From assembly GCA_008668455.1 (NCBI GenBank), contig RQCD01000062.1, positions 1 through 5,888 on the forward strand: a stretch of DNA of 5,888 nt, in the 5' to 3' direction. Position numbers and translations under genes: made by a program. This document shows positions 1-5,888 of this stretch, one piece after another; position 1 is the first letter of the stretch; every line of letters begins with the position of its first letter. This stretch comes from Clostridia bacterium. GTDB taxonomy: Bacteria > Bacillota > Clostridia > UBA1381. The notes below the pieces were generated by a model. The model made no database searches. It was not told the DNA's origin and saw nothing but the letters and a program-made list of their open reading frames with translations.

Positions 1-714
1 AAGCTTCATATCTTCATTTCTGTTTATTCCGACGTCCATTAGCACTGCTAATTCTTTTATTATGTAGTCAGTGATAAATTTTTGCTTTACAACAGCTTCA
101 ACTACACAATCTGCAATCTTGACCGTCTCTTTCAGATTCTTTGTACGGGAATGGCAGATTGTAACTGTTCCATTCTGGTGCAACAGGAGCAGTGCCTGCG
201 GTTTTCCGACAATGTTACTTCTGCCGACCACAACACATTCCTTTCCCTCGATCGAAATGCCGGATTCCTTGATCAGCTCCATCACCCCTGCCGGAGTGCA
301 GGGTACAAAATCATAATTGCCGACCATGATTTTTCCCACATTGACCGGATGGAATGCGTCCACATCCTTTTTCGGATCAATTGCCTGAATGACTTCTTCC
401 TCGTTAAATTGCTTTGGAAGCGGAAGCTGCACTAAAATTCCGTTAATTTCTTTTTTGTGGTTTAACAGATCAATCAGGTGGAAAAGCTCCTGCGGCTCTG
501 CTGTGCCGGGGAGTGCATATTCCTCGGAATAAATTCCAAGCTCCTCGCATGCCTTTTTCTTGGAATTGACGTAAACGCGGCTTGCCGGGTCATCTCCGAC
601 AATCACCACTGCAAGCCCCGGGAAAATTCCTTTCTGCTTGAGTGCAGAGACTTCTTCTGTAAGCTTGCTCTTGATTCGCGCGGAAACCTCTTTTCCGCTC
701 AGAATTTTTGCCAT
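1..714 (-). CDS. folD: FolD, bifunctional methylenetetrahydrofolate dehydrogenase/cyclohydrolase (3' end outside window)
   Basis: The enzyme interconverts 5,10-methylene-, 5,10-methenyl- and 10-formyl-tetrahydrofolate in the cytoplasm, supplying one-carbon units for purines and formyl-Met-tRNA. I translated 238 residues from the ATG at 714-712; family members have about 280-290, so roughly 45 C-terminal residues lie past the left edge. Visible family marks are the catalytic YxxxK (Y48, K52 in VYVNSK), GILVQLPLP at 92-100 with Q96, KKDVDAFHPVNVG at 115-127 with D117 and D119, PCTPAGV at 138-144, and the Rossmann-fold segment VVVGRSNIVGKP at 161-172. AAAGGA at 729-724, nine bases before the ATG, fixes the start. 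The gene follows ygiQ by 15 bases and is probably co-transcribed with it. Residues 199-238 depart from family consensus at positions that are normally conserved (see findings), although the frame stays open. The family call is secure; whether the 3' part is intact is not. Confidence 0.95.
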   Translation of the reverse strand, partial: MAKILSGKEVSARIKSKLTEEVSALKQKGIFPGLAVVIVGDDPASRVYVNSKKKACEELGIYSEEYALPGTAEPQELFHLIDLLNHKKEINGILVQLPLPKQFNEEEVIQAIDPKKDVDAFHPVNVGKIMVGNYDFVPCTPAGVMELIKESGISIEGKECVVVGRSNIVGKPQALLLLHQNGTVTICHSRTKNLKETVKIADCVVEAVVKQKFITDYIIKELAVLMDVGINRNEDMKL

Positions 715-729
715 TGTAACCGTTCCTTT

Positions 730-2610
730 CTATTTCTTTTTCTTTCGCTGATTATGCGGTGTTCGCTTTTTGGGTATTTCTTTTTTTGCCGCCTGCTTTT
801 GATGGTGCGGCTTTTCCTTTCGCGGACGGATCAGGCAGTTTGGACCGAATCCGATTAAATCCCGCCGCCCTGCCTTGGTCAGCGCTTCGTACACTAAATC
901 ATAGTTGTCCGGATTCCGGAACTGTAAAAGTGCGCGCTGCATTGCCTTTTCCCTCGGTGTTTTCGGTACATAGACCGATTTCCCTGTAAAGGGATCAATT
1001 TCGGTATAAAACATGCAGGTAGAAATCGTGCCGGGCGTCGGATAAAAATCCTGTACCTGCTGGGGGTTGATGTGGTGTTCTTTTAAATAGAGCGCCAGGG
1101 TGATAGCATCCTTTAGCGTACTTCCCGGATGGCTCGACATCAGATAGGGAACTAAATATTGTTTTTTTCCAAGCTGTTCATTGATCCGGTAAAACTTATC
1201 GGAAAAGCGGTTAAAAACGGCATTTTCCGGCTTTCCCATATAGCGCAGAACGTTATCCGAAACATGCTCCGGGGCAACCTTTAGCTGACCGCTGACGTGG
1301 TGTTTGCAAAGCTCATAGAAGAAGGTATCGTCCGGATCGTGAATGAGATAATCAAACCGGATGCCGGAGCGGATAAACACCTTTTTCACCCCGTCAATCT
1401 GCCGCAGACTCCGCAAAAGCCCGGCGTATTCCTTGTGGTCGATTTTCAGATGTTTGCAGGGGGCAGGAAAGAGACACTGCTTGTTCTTGCATGCGCCGAG
1501 GGTATTCTGTTTTTCACATGCCGGGGCACGGAAATTGGCAGTCGGTCCGCCGACATCATGAATATACCCTTTAAAATCCGGATCCCAAACCATCTGCTTT
1601 GCCTCCTGGATCAGGGATTGCCTGCTCCGCGCGGTTACAATCCGTCCCTGATGAAAGGCAAGCGCGCAGAAATTGCAGCTGCCAAAGCAGCCGCGCGAGC
1701 TGACCAGGCTGAATTTTACTTCTTTAATCGCCTCAATACCGCCGGATGCCTCATAGACCGGATGATAATTTTTTTCATAGGGGAGCGCATAGACTGCGTC
1801 CAATTCCTTGGTGTTGAGCGGCGGCATCGGCGGATTCTGAATTAAATATTGTCTGCCGTGCTGCTGTACAATGGTTTTTCCGATATAGGGGTTCTGTTCA
1901 TAATACTGAATCCTGCAGGATTCTGCATAGCTTTTCTTGGACGCGATACATTCCTCGTAGGAGGGAATTATCGCCGCATTTTCGCTGACCGGCTCGTCTG
2001 ATAAATAGCATGTGCCGGGAACATTCCGGATTTCTTTTACAGGGATTCCGGCAGCAAGCGCATCTGCAAGCGCGACAATCTGTTTTTCGCCCATGCCGTA
2101 CATCAGGATATCTGCCTGGGAATCTACCATAATGCTGTGCCGGATTTTGTTGTCCCAATAGTCATAATGGGCAAATCTTCTGAGACTCGCCTCTACGCCG
2201 CCGATTAAGAGCGGGATATCTCCGAATGCCTCCCGGATGCGGTTGCAGTATACAATCACCGCACGATCCGGACGCTGACCGGAACGGTTTCCGGGCGCAT
2301 AGGCATCCTCGCTTCGTCTTTTTTTGCTTGCGGTATAGTGGTTGACCATGCTGTCAATATTGCCGGAGCTGACTAATACGCCGAGCCGGGGCTTCCCTAA
2401 GCGCAGGAAATCCTTTGTGCTGTGCCAGTCCGGCAGGGATATAATCCCCACGCGATAGCCGTGCTTCTCCAAGATTCTGGAGATAATCGCATGACCAAAG
2501 CTTGGATGATCCACATAAGCGTCGCCGATAATATAGAGAAAATCCAGCTCATCCCAGCCGCGTTTTTTCATATCCTCCCGGCTGATGGGGAGAAAGTTGT
2601 TTTGTTCCAT
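730..2610 (-). CDS. ygiQ: YgiQ family (UPF0313) radical SAM protein
   Basis: This 626-residue protein belongs to the YgiQ/UPF0313 radical SAM family, whose reaction and substrate are, to my knowledge, not established. The N-terminal family domain spans about 8-295 and includes IGGVEASLRRFAHYDYWD (136-153). The radical SAM core follows, with the CxxxCxxC motif RGCFGSCNFC at C308, C312 and C315 that should bind the 4Fe-4S cluster and SAM. DVGGPTANF (352-360) leads into four more cysteines at C365, C374, C379 and C385. The C-terminal DUF3362-type region (about 480-597) contains DFYPTPGTISTCMFYT (521-536) and a segment ending IGFGPNCLIRPR (586-597). The last 30 residues are a lysine/arginine-rich, probably disordered tail. 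AGAGGA at 2621-2616, five bases before the ATG, sets the start and sits directly beside the upstream ftsK stop codon. The 12-base gap implies co-transcription and perhaps coupled translation. Length and architecture fit a complete family member. Confidence 0.95.
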   Translation of the reverse strand: MEQNNFLPISREDMKKRGWDELDFLYIIGDAYVDHPSFGHAIISRILEKHGYRVGIISLPDWHSTKDFLRLGKPRLGVLVSSGNIDSMVNHYTASKKRRSEDAYAPGNRSGQRPDRAVIVYCNRIREAFGDIPLLIGGVEASLRRFAHYDYWDNKIRHSIMVDSQADILMYGMGEKQIVALADALAAGIPVKEIRNVPGTCYLSDEPVSENAAIIPSYEECIASKKSYAESCRIQYYEQNPYIGKTIVQQHGRQYLIQNPPMPPLNTKELDAVYALPYEKNYHPVYEASGGIEAIKEVKFSLVSSRGCFGSCNFCALAFHQGRIVTARSRQSLIQEAKQMVWDPDFKGYIHDVGGPTANFRAPACEKQNTLGACKNKQCLFPAPCKHLKIDHKEYAGLLRSLRQIDGVKKVFIRSGIRFDYLIHDPDDTFFYELCKHHVSGQLKVAPEHVSDNVLRYMGKPENAVFNRFSDKFYRINEQLGKKQYLVPYLMSSHPGSTLKDAITLALYLKEHHINPQQVQDFYPTPGTISTCMFYTEIDPFTGKSVYVPKTPREKAMQRALLQFRNPDNYDLVYEALTKAGRRDLIGFGPNCLIRPRKEKPHHQKQAAKKEIPKKRTPHNQRKKKK

Positions 2611-2622
2611 AGTGATCCTCTC

Positions 2623-5022
2623 TTAATCGGGCAGGTCGTCCACGCTGATCCGGTTTGCATAAACCTCACGCGGCTTGCTGCCATTTGCGCCGCTGATAAT
2701 TCCGCGCTGCTCCATCTGGTCAATAATTCTGCCGGCGCGCGCGTAGCCAACCTTTAAGCGCCGCTGTATCATGGCAGTAGAGATTTGCCCTAATTCCACG
2801 GCAAGCGAAATTGCCTCCGGGAGCAGAGTGTCTCCGTCGTTTTCCTCATCCTTATCGTCGGTCACACCGTTTTCCCCGGTGGACATCCGCTCGATATGAT
2901 CTGCTAAATCCTCAGAATAGTGTGTTTCCTCGGAATGCTCCTTGACAAACTCAATCACTTTTTCGATCTCGCTGTCTGAAATAAACGCACCCTGTACCCG
3001 GAGCGGAGCATTCATGCCGGAGGGATGATAGAGCATGTCGCCCTTTCCCAAAAGCTTTTCCGCGCCGCCCTTGTCCAAAATTGTCCGGCTGTCCACCTGA
3101 CTGGAGACAGCAAAGGCGATTCTGCTGGGAACATTTGCTTTGATTAAGCCGGTGATAACGTCTACAGACGGCCGCTGGGTTGCCACGATCAAATGAATCC
3201 CGGCAGCACGCGCAAGCTGTGCCAGGCGGCAGATTGCGTCCTCCACCTCTTTTGCTGCAACCATCATCAGATCGGCTAACTCATCGATAATAATGACGAT
3301 TTTCGGGAGGGTCGGATCTCCGTTTTTCTTTTGAATTTTGTTGTAGCCGTCTAAGTTTCGGGTGTGGCTGTCCGCAAAAAGCGCATAGCGCTTCATCATC
3401 TCGCTGACCGCCCAGTTAAGCGCGCCGGCGGCTCGTTTCGGATCGGTCACAACCGGAATCAGCAGGTGCGGAATTCCATTGTAAACACCTAACTCCACCA
3501 CCTTCGGGTCAACCATAATCAGCTTGACCTCCTCCGGCTTTGCTTTATACAAAATACTGGTAATAATTGTATTAATGCAGACGCTCTTACCCGAACCGGT
3601 AGAGCCTGCAATCAGAACGTGCGGCATTTTGGCAATATCGCCGACAACCACATTGCCGCCGATATCCTTTCCGAGCGCAAAGGAAAGCTTGGATTCTGCC
3701 TTTTTAAAGGTGTCGCTTTCAAAAATTTCTCTGCCGGAAACCATCGAGACGCTGTTATTCGGAACTTCAATTCCGATTGCCGCTTTTCCGGGTACTGCCG
3801 ATACCAAAACGGTGGAAACCGCAAGCTTCCAGGCAATATCCTCCGAAAGACCGGAAATTTTGGAGAGCTTGACACCGGTTTGCGGCTGGATTTCATATCG
3901 GGTCACGCTCGGTCCCTGGGTCACCTGCAAAAGCTTTGCCTCCACGCCGAAATCCTTTAAAACCTCCATCAGCTTTTGGGCGGTTTCGCGCATTTCCCGG
4001 CGCTTGTCCTCTGAGGTCGGCTTTGCAGCCTTTAAAAGAGAGAGCGGCGGAAATACATATTCCACCGGCGGCTTTTCAATTGCGCCGTCCATTTCAGTGT
4101 CAATCTTTTTTTGCTCTGCCTTTGTCGTTGCCGCTGTGCGTTTTTCTAATTTTTCGTCCTGGTCAGGGCTTGGCTTTGGTTCTTCTGCCGGCTTTTCCGG
4201 CGCCTGTACATGATCCTCTGCCAGAAGCTCCGGGGTAAATACCACTTCCTCTAAATCAGCGGCTGTAAAGACCTTTTCCTCTGCTTCTTCTTTTTTTCTT
4301 TTGGATTCTTTTTGGGGATCGTCAATAGAAAAATCCAGATCCTCTCCGGCAAGCCGTTTTTCCTCCTGATGCTCGGAGATTTTCTGCTTGGTTTTTCTGC
4401 CGGCTGCATAATGATCCGGATGCTCCACTGTCCGGATTTCCTCGCGCAGCCCGAAAAGACCGGAAAGAAAAGTAGAAACGGCGCTGACCAGTGAGATCTT
4501 AAAGATAACGCTTAAAAGTATCACAATGAAAAAAAGCGCAACTAAAACCGACGCAATTTTTCCAATGCTGCCGATCAAGAGCTTTGCAATCGCACCGCCC
4601 AATAATCCGCCGCCCACGCCATTTGCGCCGTAGCTATAAAGCTCGGCAAAGGGGAGTGCTTCTCCGTGCAGCATATGTACAAGCGCTGCAATAAAGATAA
4701 GCAGCAAAAAGCAGAGACTGGACTTGATCCCCAGCCGGTCACAGCTTCTGGATTTCCCGGTATAAATACAAAGACCTAAAAGGACAACCGGAACAAACCA
4801 GGCGGTTTTTGCAAATAAGCCAAAAAAGAGTTCATGGAAAAATCCTGCCACAACTGCGCTGCTTTGTGTATAAATAAAAACGCCGAAAAGTGCAGAAAGG
4901 AACAACAAAATCGCACACATTCCCGTATAAGGAAACGGCGCGCCGGTTTGTTTTTTCTTCTTTTTAGAAGATGTACGCTTTGCGGCTTGTTTTTTCTTTG
5001 CCATAATAACATCGAAAACCAT
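2623..5022 (-). CDS. ftsK: FtsK/SpoIIIE family DNA translocase
   Basis: This membrane-anchored, ATP-driven motor pumps double-stranded DNA through the closing septum during division or, in spore formers, into the forespore. The 799 residues show a lysine-rich start, about four transmembrane segments (roughly 34-52, 71-87, 101-118, 157-178) and an acidic, Lys/Glu/Pro-rich linker (about 195-330). The alpha/beta motor follows, with Walker A GSTGSGKS (473-480), Walker B IVIIIDELADLMM (575-587) and ATQRPSVDVITG (614-625). The C-terminal winged-helix gamma domain (about 732-795), which in this family reads KOPS/SRS polarity sequences, includes RRLKVGYARAGRIIDQM (754-770) and GSKPREVY (781-788). Length is normal for SpoIIIE-type proteins. 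The start is uncertain: the ATG at 5022 and an in-frame ATG at 5004 (giving MAKKKQ..., the more usual look) both lack a clear Shine-Dalgarno sequence. It is the first gene of the operon with ygiQ and folD. The sequence alone does not separate a division role (ftsK) from a sporulation role (spoIIIE). Confidence 0.97.
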   Translation of the reverse strand: MVFDVIMAKKKQAAKRTSSKKKKKQTGAPFPYTGMCAILLFLSALFGVFIYTQSSAVVAGFFHELFFGLFAKTAWFVPVVLLGLCIYTGKSRSCDRLGIKSSLCFLLLIFIAALVHMLHGEALPFAELYSYGANGVGGGLLGGAIAKLLIGSIGKIASVLVALFFIVILLSVIFKISLVSAVSTFLSGLFGLREEIRTVEHPDHYAAGRKTKQKISEHQEEKRLAGEDLDFSIDDPQKESKRKKEEAEEKVFTAADLEEVVFTPELLAEDHVQAPEKPAEEPKPSPDQDEKLEKRTAATTKAEQKKIDTEMDGAIEKPPVEYVFPPLSLLKAAKPTSEDKRREMRETAQKLMEVLKDFGVEAKLLQVTQGPSVTRYEIQPQTGVKLSKISGLSEDIAWKLAVSTVLVSAVPGKAAIGIEVPNNSVSMVSGREIFESDTFKKAESKLSFALGKDIGGNVVVGDIAKMPHVLIAGSTGSGKSVCINTIITSILYKAKPEEVKLIMVDPKVVELGVYNGIPHLLIPVVTDPKRAAGALNWAVSEMMKRYALFADSHTRNLDGYNKIQKKNGDPTLPKIVIIIDELADLMMVAAKEVEDAICRLAQLARAAGIHLIVATQRPSVDVITGLIKANVPSRIAFAVSSQVDSRTILDKGGAEKLLGKGDMLYHPSGMNAPLRVQGAFISDSEIEKVIEFVKEHSEETHYSEDLADHIERMSTGENGVTDDKDEENDGDTLLPEAISLAVELGQISTAMIQRRLKVGYARAGRIIDQMEQRGIISGANGSKPREVYANRISVDDLPD

Positions 5023-5048
5023 TCTATTCTAAATTTCACGATAGTTCT

Positions 5049-5058
5049 ATTATAGCAT
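5049..5058 (-). promoter_or_regulatory. Promoter (extended -10) for the ftsK-ygiQ-folD operon
   Basis: Read on the minus strand this is ATGCTATAAT, a perfect TATAAT (5054-5049) preceded by the TGn of an extended -10 element. At the -35 distance the sequence is only TAGCAT-like (5077-5072), which is poor, so the promoter would depend on the extended -10. Predicted transcription starts near 5042, leaving about 20 untranslated bases before the ATG at 5022 or about 38 before the ATG at 5004. It is the only good promoter-like sequence I see ahead of the operon. Prediction from consensus only. Confidence 0.6.
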
Positions 5059-5079
5059 AAAATTTATAAAAATGCTATA
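5051..5079. repeat. 8-bp inverted repeat bracketing the ftsK promoter
   Basis: TATAGCAT at 5051-5058 and ATGCTATA at 5072-5079 are perfect reverse complements separated by 13 AT-rich bases. Their centres are 21 bp apart, about two helical turns. One arm overlaps the extended -10 of the minus-strand promoter and the other occupies its -35 position. This geometry would suit a dimeric regulator, but in sequence this AT-rich a chance repeat is possible, and no known operator is recognised. Confidence 0.4.
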
Positions 5080-5109
5080 GAAAAAAGGAAATAAATCATA
5101 ATTTTTTGC

Positions 5110-5137
5110 TTGACATTTCCGGGTTTTATGATATAAT
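5110..5137 (+). promoter_or_regulatory. Sigma-A type promoter for the beta-helix glycosidase gene
   Basis: A perfect -35 TTGACA (5110-5115) is followed after 16 bases by a perfect -10 TATAAT (5132-5137). The -10 also carries the extended TGn (5129-5131). Predicted transcription starts near 5144, giving an untranslated leader of about 47 bases before the ATG at 5191. So strong a core promoter ahead of a presumed catabolic gene suggests control by a repressor, which fits the palindrome immediately downstream. Confidence 0.85.
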
Positions 5138-5153
5138 ATAGTTATTCAAAACA

Positions 5154-5169
5154 GGGTTAACGATAACCC
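5154..5169. promoter_or_regulatory. Putative operator: 16-bp CG-centred palindrome
   Basis: GGGTTAACGATAACCC is an imperfect 8+8 palindrome: the half-sites GGGTTAAC and GGGTTATC agree at seven of eight positions, and the centre is CG. CG-centred palindromes with TTA/TAA flanks are typical of LacI-family operators. It lies about 10-25 bases after the predicted transcription start and before the ribosome binding site, a usual place for a repressor roadblock. The same bases could form an RNA hairpin with a 6-bp stem and 4-base loop, but with no following U-run it would not be an intrinsic terminator. The regulator itself is not in the window. Confidence 0.6.
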
Positions 5170-5176
5170 AACGAAA

Positions 5177-5182
5177 TGGAGG
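5177..5182 (+). promoter_or_regulatory. Ribosome binding site for the beta-helix glycosidase gene
   Basis: TGGAGG lies eight bases before the ATG at 5191-5193, a strong Shine-Dalgarno sequence at normal spacing. It fixes the start of the open, edge-truncated reading frame downstream. Confidence 0.85.
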
Positions 5183-5190
5183 CATAAAAC

Positions 5191-5888
5191 ATGGAAAAAT
5201 TCTGTGAAGTATATATTGATCAGAAAAAGGCGGATATGGAACTGGCAAGAGTATCAAGATTTCCGTTTAACCGACATTGGCCGGGACATCAAAGAAGCTT
5301 TGACCAAACTGAAATTTGTGGGTTTGTAAGCTTTAACCTTGAGGAAAAACGGAGCATTCAAATTGTGTGCGATTTTGATTTTCAGAGAGTTTTTGTACGC
5401 CCAAGGTCACTTCATATTACGCCGAAAATTGAGGGGAATACGGTGTCCTTTGAAATTACAAAGCCCTGTCAGGCGGTGGTAGAATTTGATGACCGGCATG
5501 GTGCGCTGCATTTATTTGCAAATCCGAAAGAGGAGATCACAAACTTTGAGGGTGAAACGCTTGTATTCAAAAAGGGTATTCATCATCAGGGGAGGATCAT
5601 CTTAAAAAGCAACCAGAAAATTTATCTTGAGGAGGGCGCTGTTGTCTATGGTGAAATCTATGGTGAGGATGTTTCAAATGTGGAGATTTCCGGGAGAGGA
5701 ATTTTAGATCATAGCTGGCAAACCGTATTTACAAGAAACAATGATTTTGTTGATCCCATCCTTCCCAGTCCGATTGAGAACCGGTATTCCGAGCAGGTTG
5801 TGATTCGTGACTTTATCATTCGGGATCTGTTTTTTCTGGCTGTTCGTCCGATTGGATGCGAAAATCTGCTGATTGATAATATCAAAAT
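5191..5888 (+). CDS. Right-handed beta-helix glycoside hydrolase, GH28/GH49-like (3' end outside window)
   Basis: I translated 232 residues from the ATG after TGGAGG; the frame is open to the right edge, so the gene is partial. The first 115 or so residues look like an N-terminal beta-sandwich, including VFVRPRSLHITPKIEGNTVS (67-86) and LHLFANP (106-112). A parallel beta-helix then begins: GIHHQGRIILKSNQKIYLEE (129-148), GAVVYGEIYGED (149-160) and NVEISGRGILD (163-173), with further rungs such as VVIRDFIIRDLFFLAVRPIG (203-222). This pattern is familiar from polygalacturonase-like GH28 and dextranase/isopullulanase-like GH49 proteins. The catalytic aspartates would lie beyond the window, so neither family nor substrate can be fixed. 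No signal peptide is visible: the start MEKFCEVYIDQKKADMELAR is polar, which suggests a cytoplasmic enzyme acting on imported oligosaccharides. It is divergent from the ftsK operon and has its own promoter and putative operator. It may head a carbohydrate-utilisation cluster to the right, which is inference. Confidence 0.8.
   Translation, partial: MEKFCEVYIDQKKADMELARVSRFPFNRHWPGHQRSFDQTEICGFVSFNLEEKRSIQIVCDFDFQRVFVRPRSLHITPKIEGNTVSFEITKPCQAVVEFDDRHGALHLFANPKEEITNFEGETLVFKKGIHHQGRIILKSNQKIYLEEGAVVYGEIYGEDVSNVEISGRGILDHSWQTVFTRNNDFVDPILPSPIENRYSEQVVIRDFIIRDLFFLAVRPIGCENLLIDNIK

Noticed and set aside
1..6. HindIII site at the left edge as a cloning junction
   Set aside because: AAGCTT occurs several more times inside the window (for example near 661 and 2498), and the folD frame runs through to the edge. 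The match at the edge is weak evidence of cloning.
478..858. Cys/Phe/Leu-rich open frame on the plus strand across the folD-ygiQ junction
   Set aside because: The hydrophobic composition comes from reading the lysine-rich end of ygiQ and folD backwards. It overlaps two well-supported genes.
1297..1845. Long open frame of 182 codons on the plus strand
   Set aside because: It lies wholly antisense inside ygiQ, whose motifs are unmistakable, and its translation shows no recognisable domain. It is a shadow of the high-constraint coding strand.
3524..4213. Open frame of 229 codons on the plus strand opposite ftsK
   Set aside because: It is antisense to the motor domain and linker of the translocase, has Ser/Phe/Pro-rich low-complexity translation and no supporting ribosome binding site that I can see.
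5154..5169. Intrinsic terminator or attenuator hairpin
   Set aside because: The stem is only six base pairs and no run of T follows, so an operator explains the symmetry better.
5023..5190. Riboswitch or small RNA in the divergent intergenic region
   Set aside because: The two promoters leave untranslated leaders of only about 20 and 47 bases, too short for a known riboswitch, and no other stable structure is apparent.
1..5888. CRISPR array, tRNA, rRNA, insertion sequence or phage module
   Set aside because: No regularly spaced repeats, cloverleaf, rRNA-like sequence, transposase or phage protein was seen on either strand.

Overview
This 5,888-base window looks like chromosome from an anaerobic, Gram-positive Bacillota of class Clostridia, plausibly Lachnospiraceae- or Ruminococcaceae-like. 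The grounds are a SpoIIIE/FtsK translocase with a lysine-rich N-terminus, Firmicutes-style promoters and Shine-Dalgarno sites, a clostridial-looking FolD and YgiQ, and a carbohydrate-active enzyme next door. The taxonomic call is inferred from protein style only.

Layout. Positions 1-5022 are a compact minus-strand cluster, transcribed right to left: an FtsK/SpoIIIE DNA translocase (2623-5022), then a YgiQ-family (UPF0313) radical SAM protein (730-2610), then the bifunctional folate enzyme FolD (1-714, cut by the window edge). The gaps are 12 and 15 bases, each downstream gene has its own Shine-Dalgarno sequence, and no terminator lies between them, so they are almost certainly one operon. Positions 5023-5190 are a divergent intergenic region with a promoter facing each way. 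Positions 5191-5888 begin a plus-strand gene, cut by the right edge, encoding a cytoplasmic-looking right-handed beta-helix protein related to glycoside hydrolase families 28/49.

How the pieces work. The three-gene operon is housekeeping: chromosome translocation at the septum, an uncharacterised radical SAM function, and one-carbon folate interconversion. No pathway obviously joins them. The plus-strand gene is different in kind. It has a near-consensus sigma-A promoter with an extended -10, and just after the predicted transcription start a 16-bp CG-centred palindrome that resembles a LacI-family operator. That is what a substrate-inducible sugar-utilisation gene would have.

No clearly new biological system is visible. 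The items most worth a second look are the operator-like palindrome, the unusual residues in the last 40 visible codons of folD, the second four-cysteine cluster in YgiQ, and an inverted repeat that brackets the ftsK promoter.
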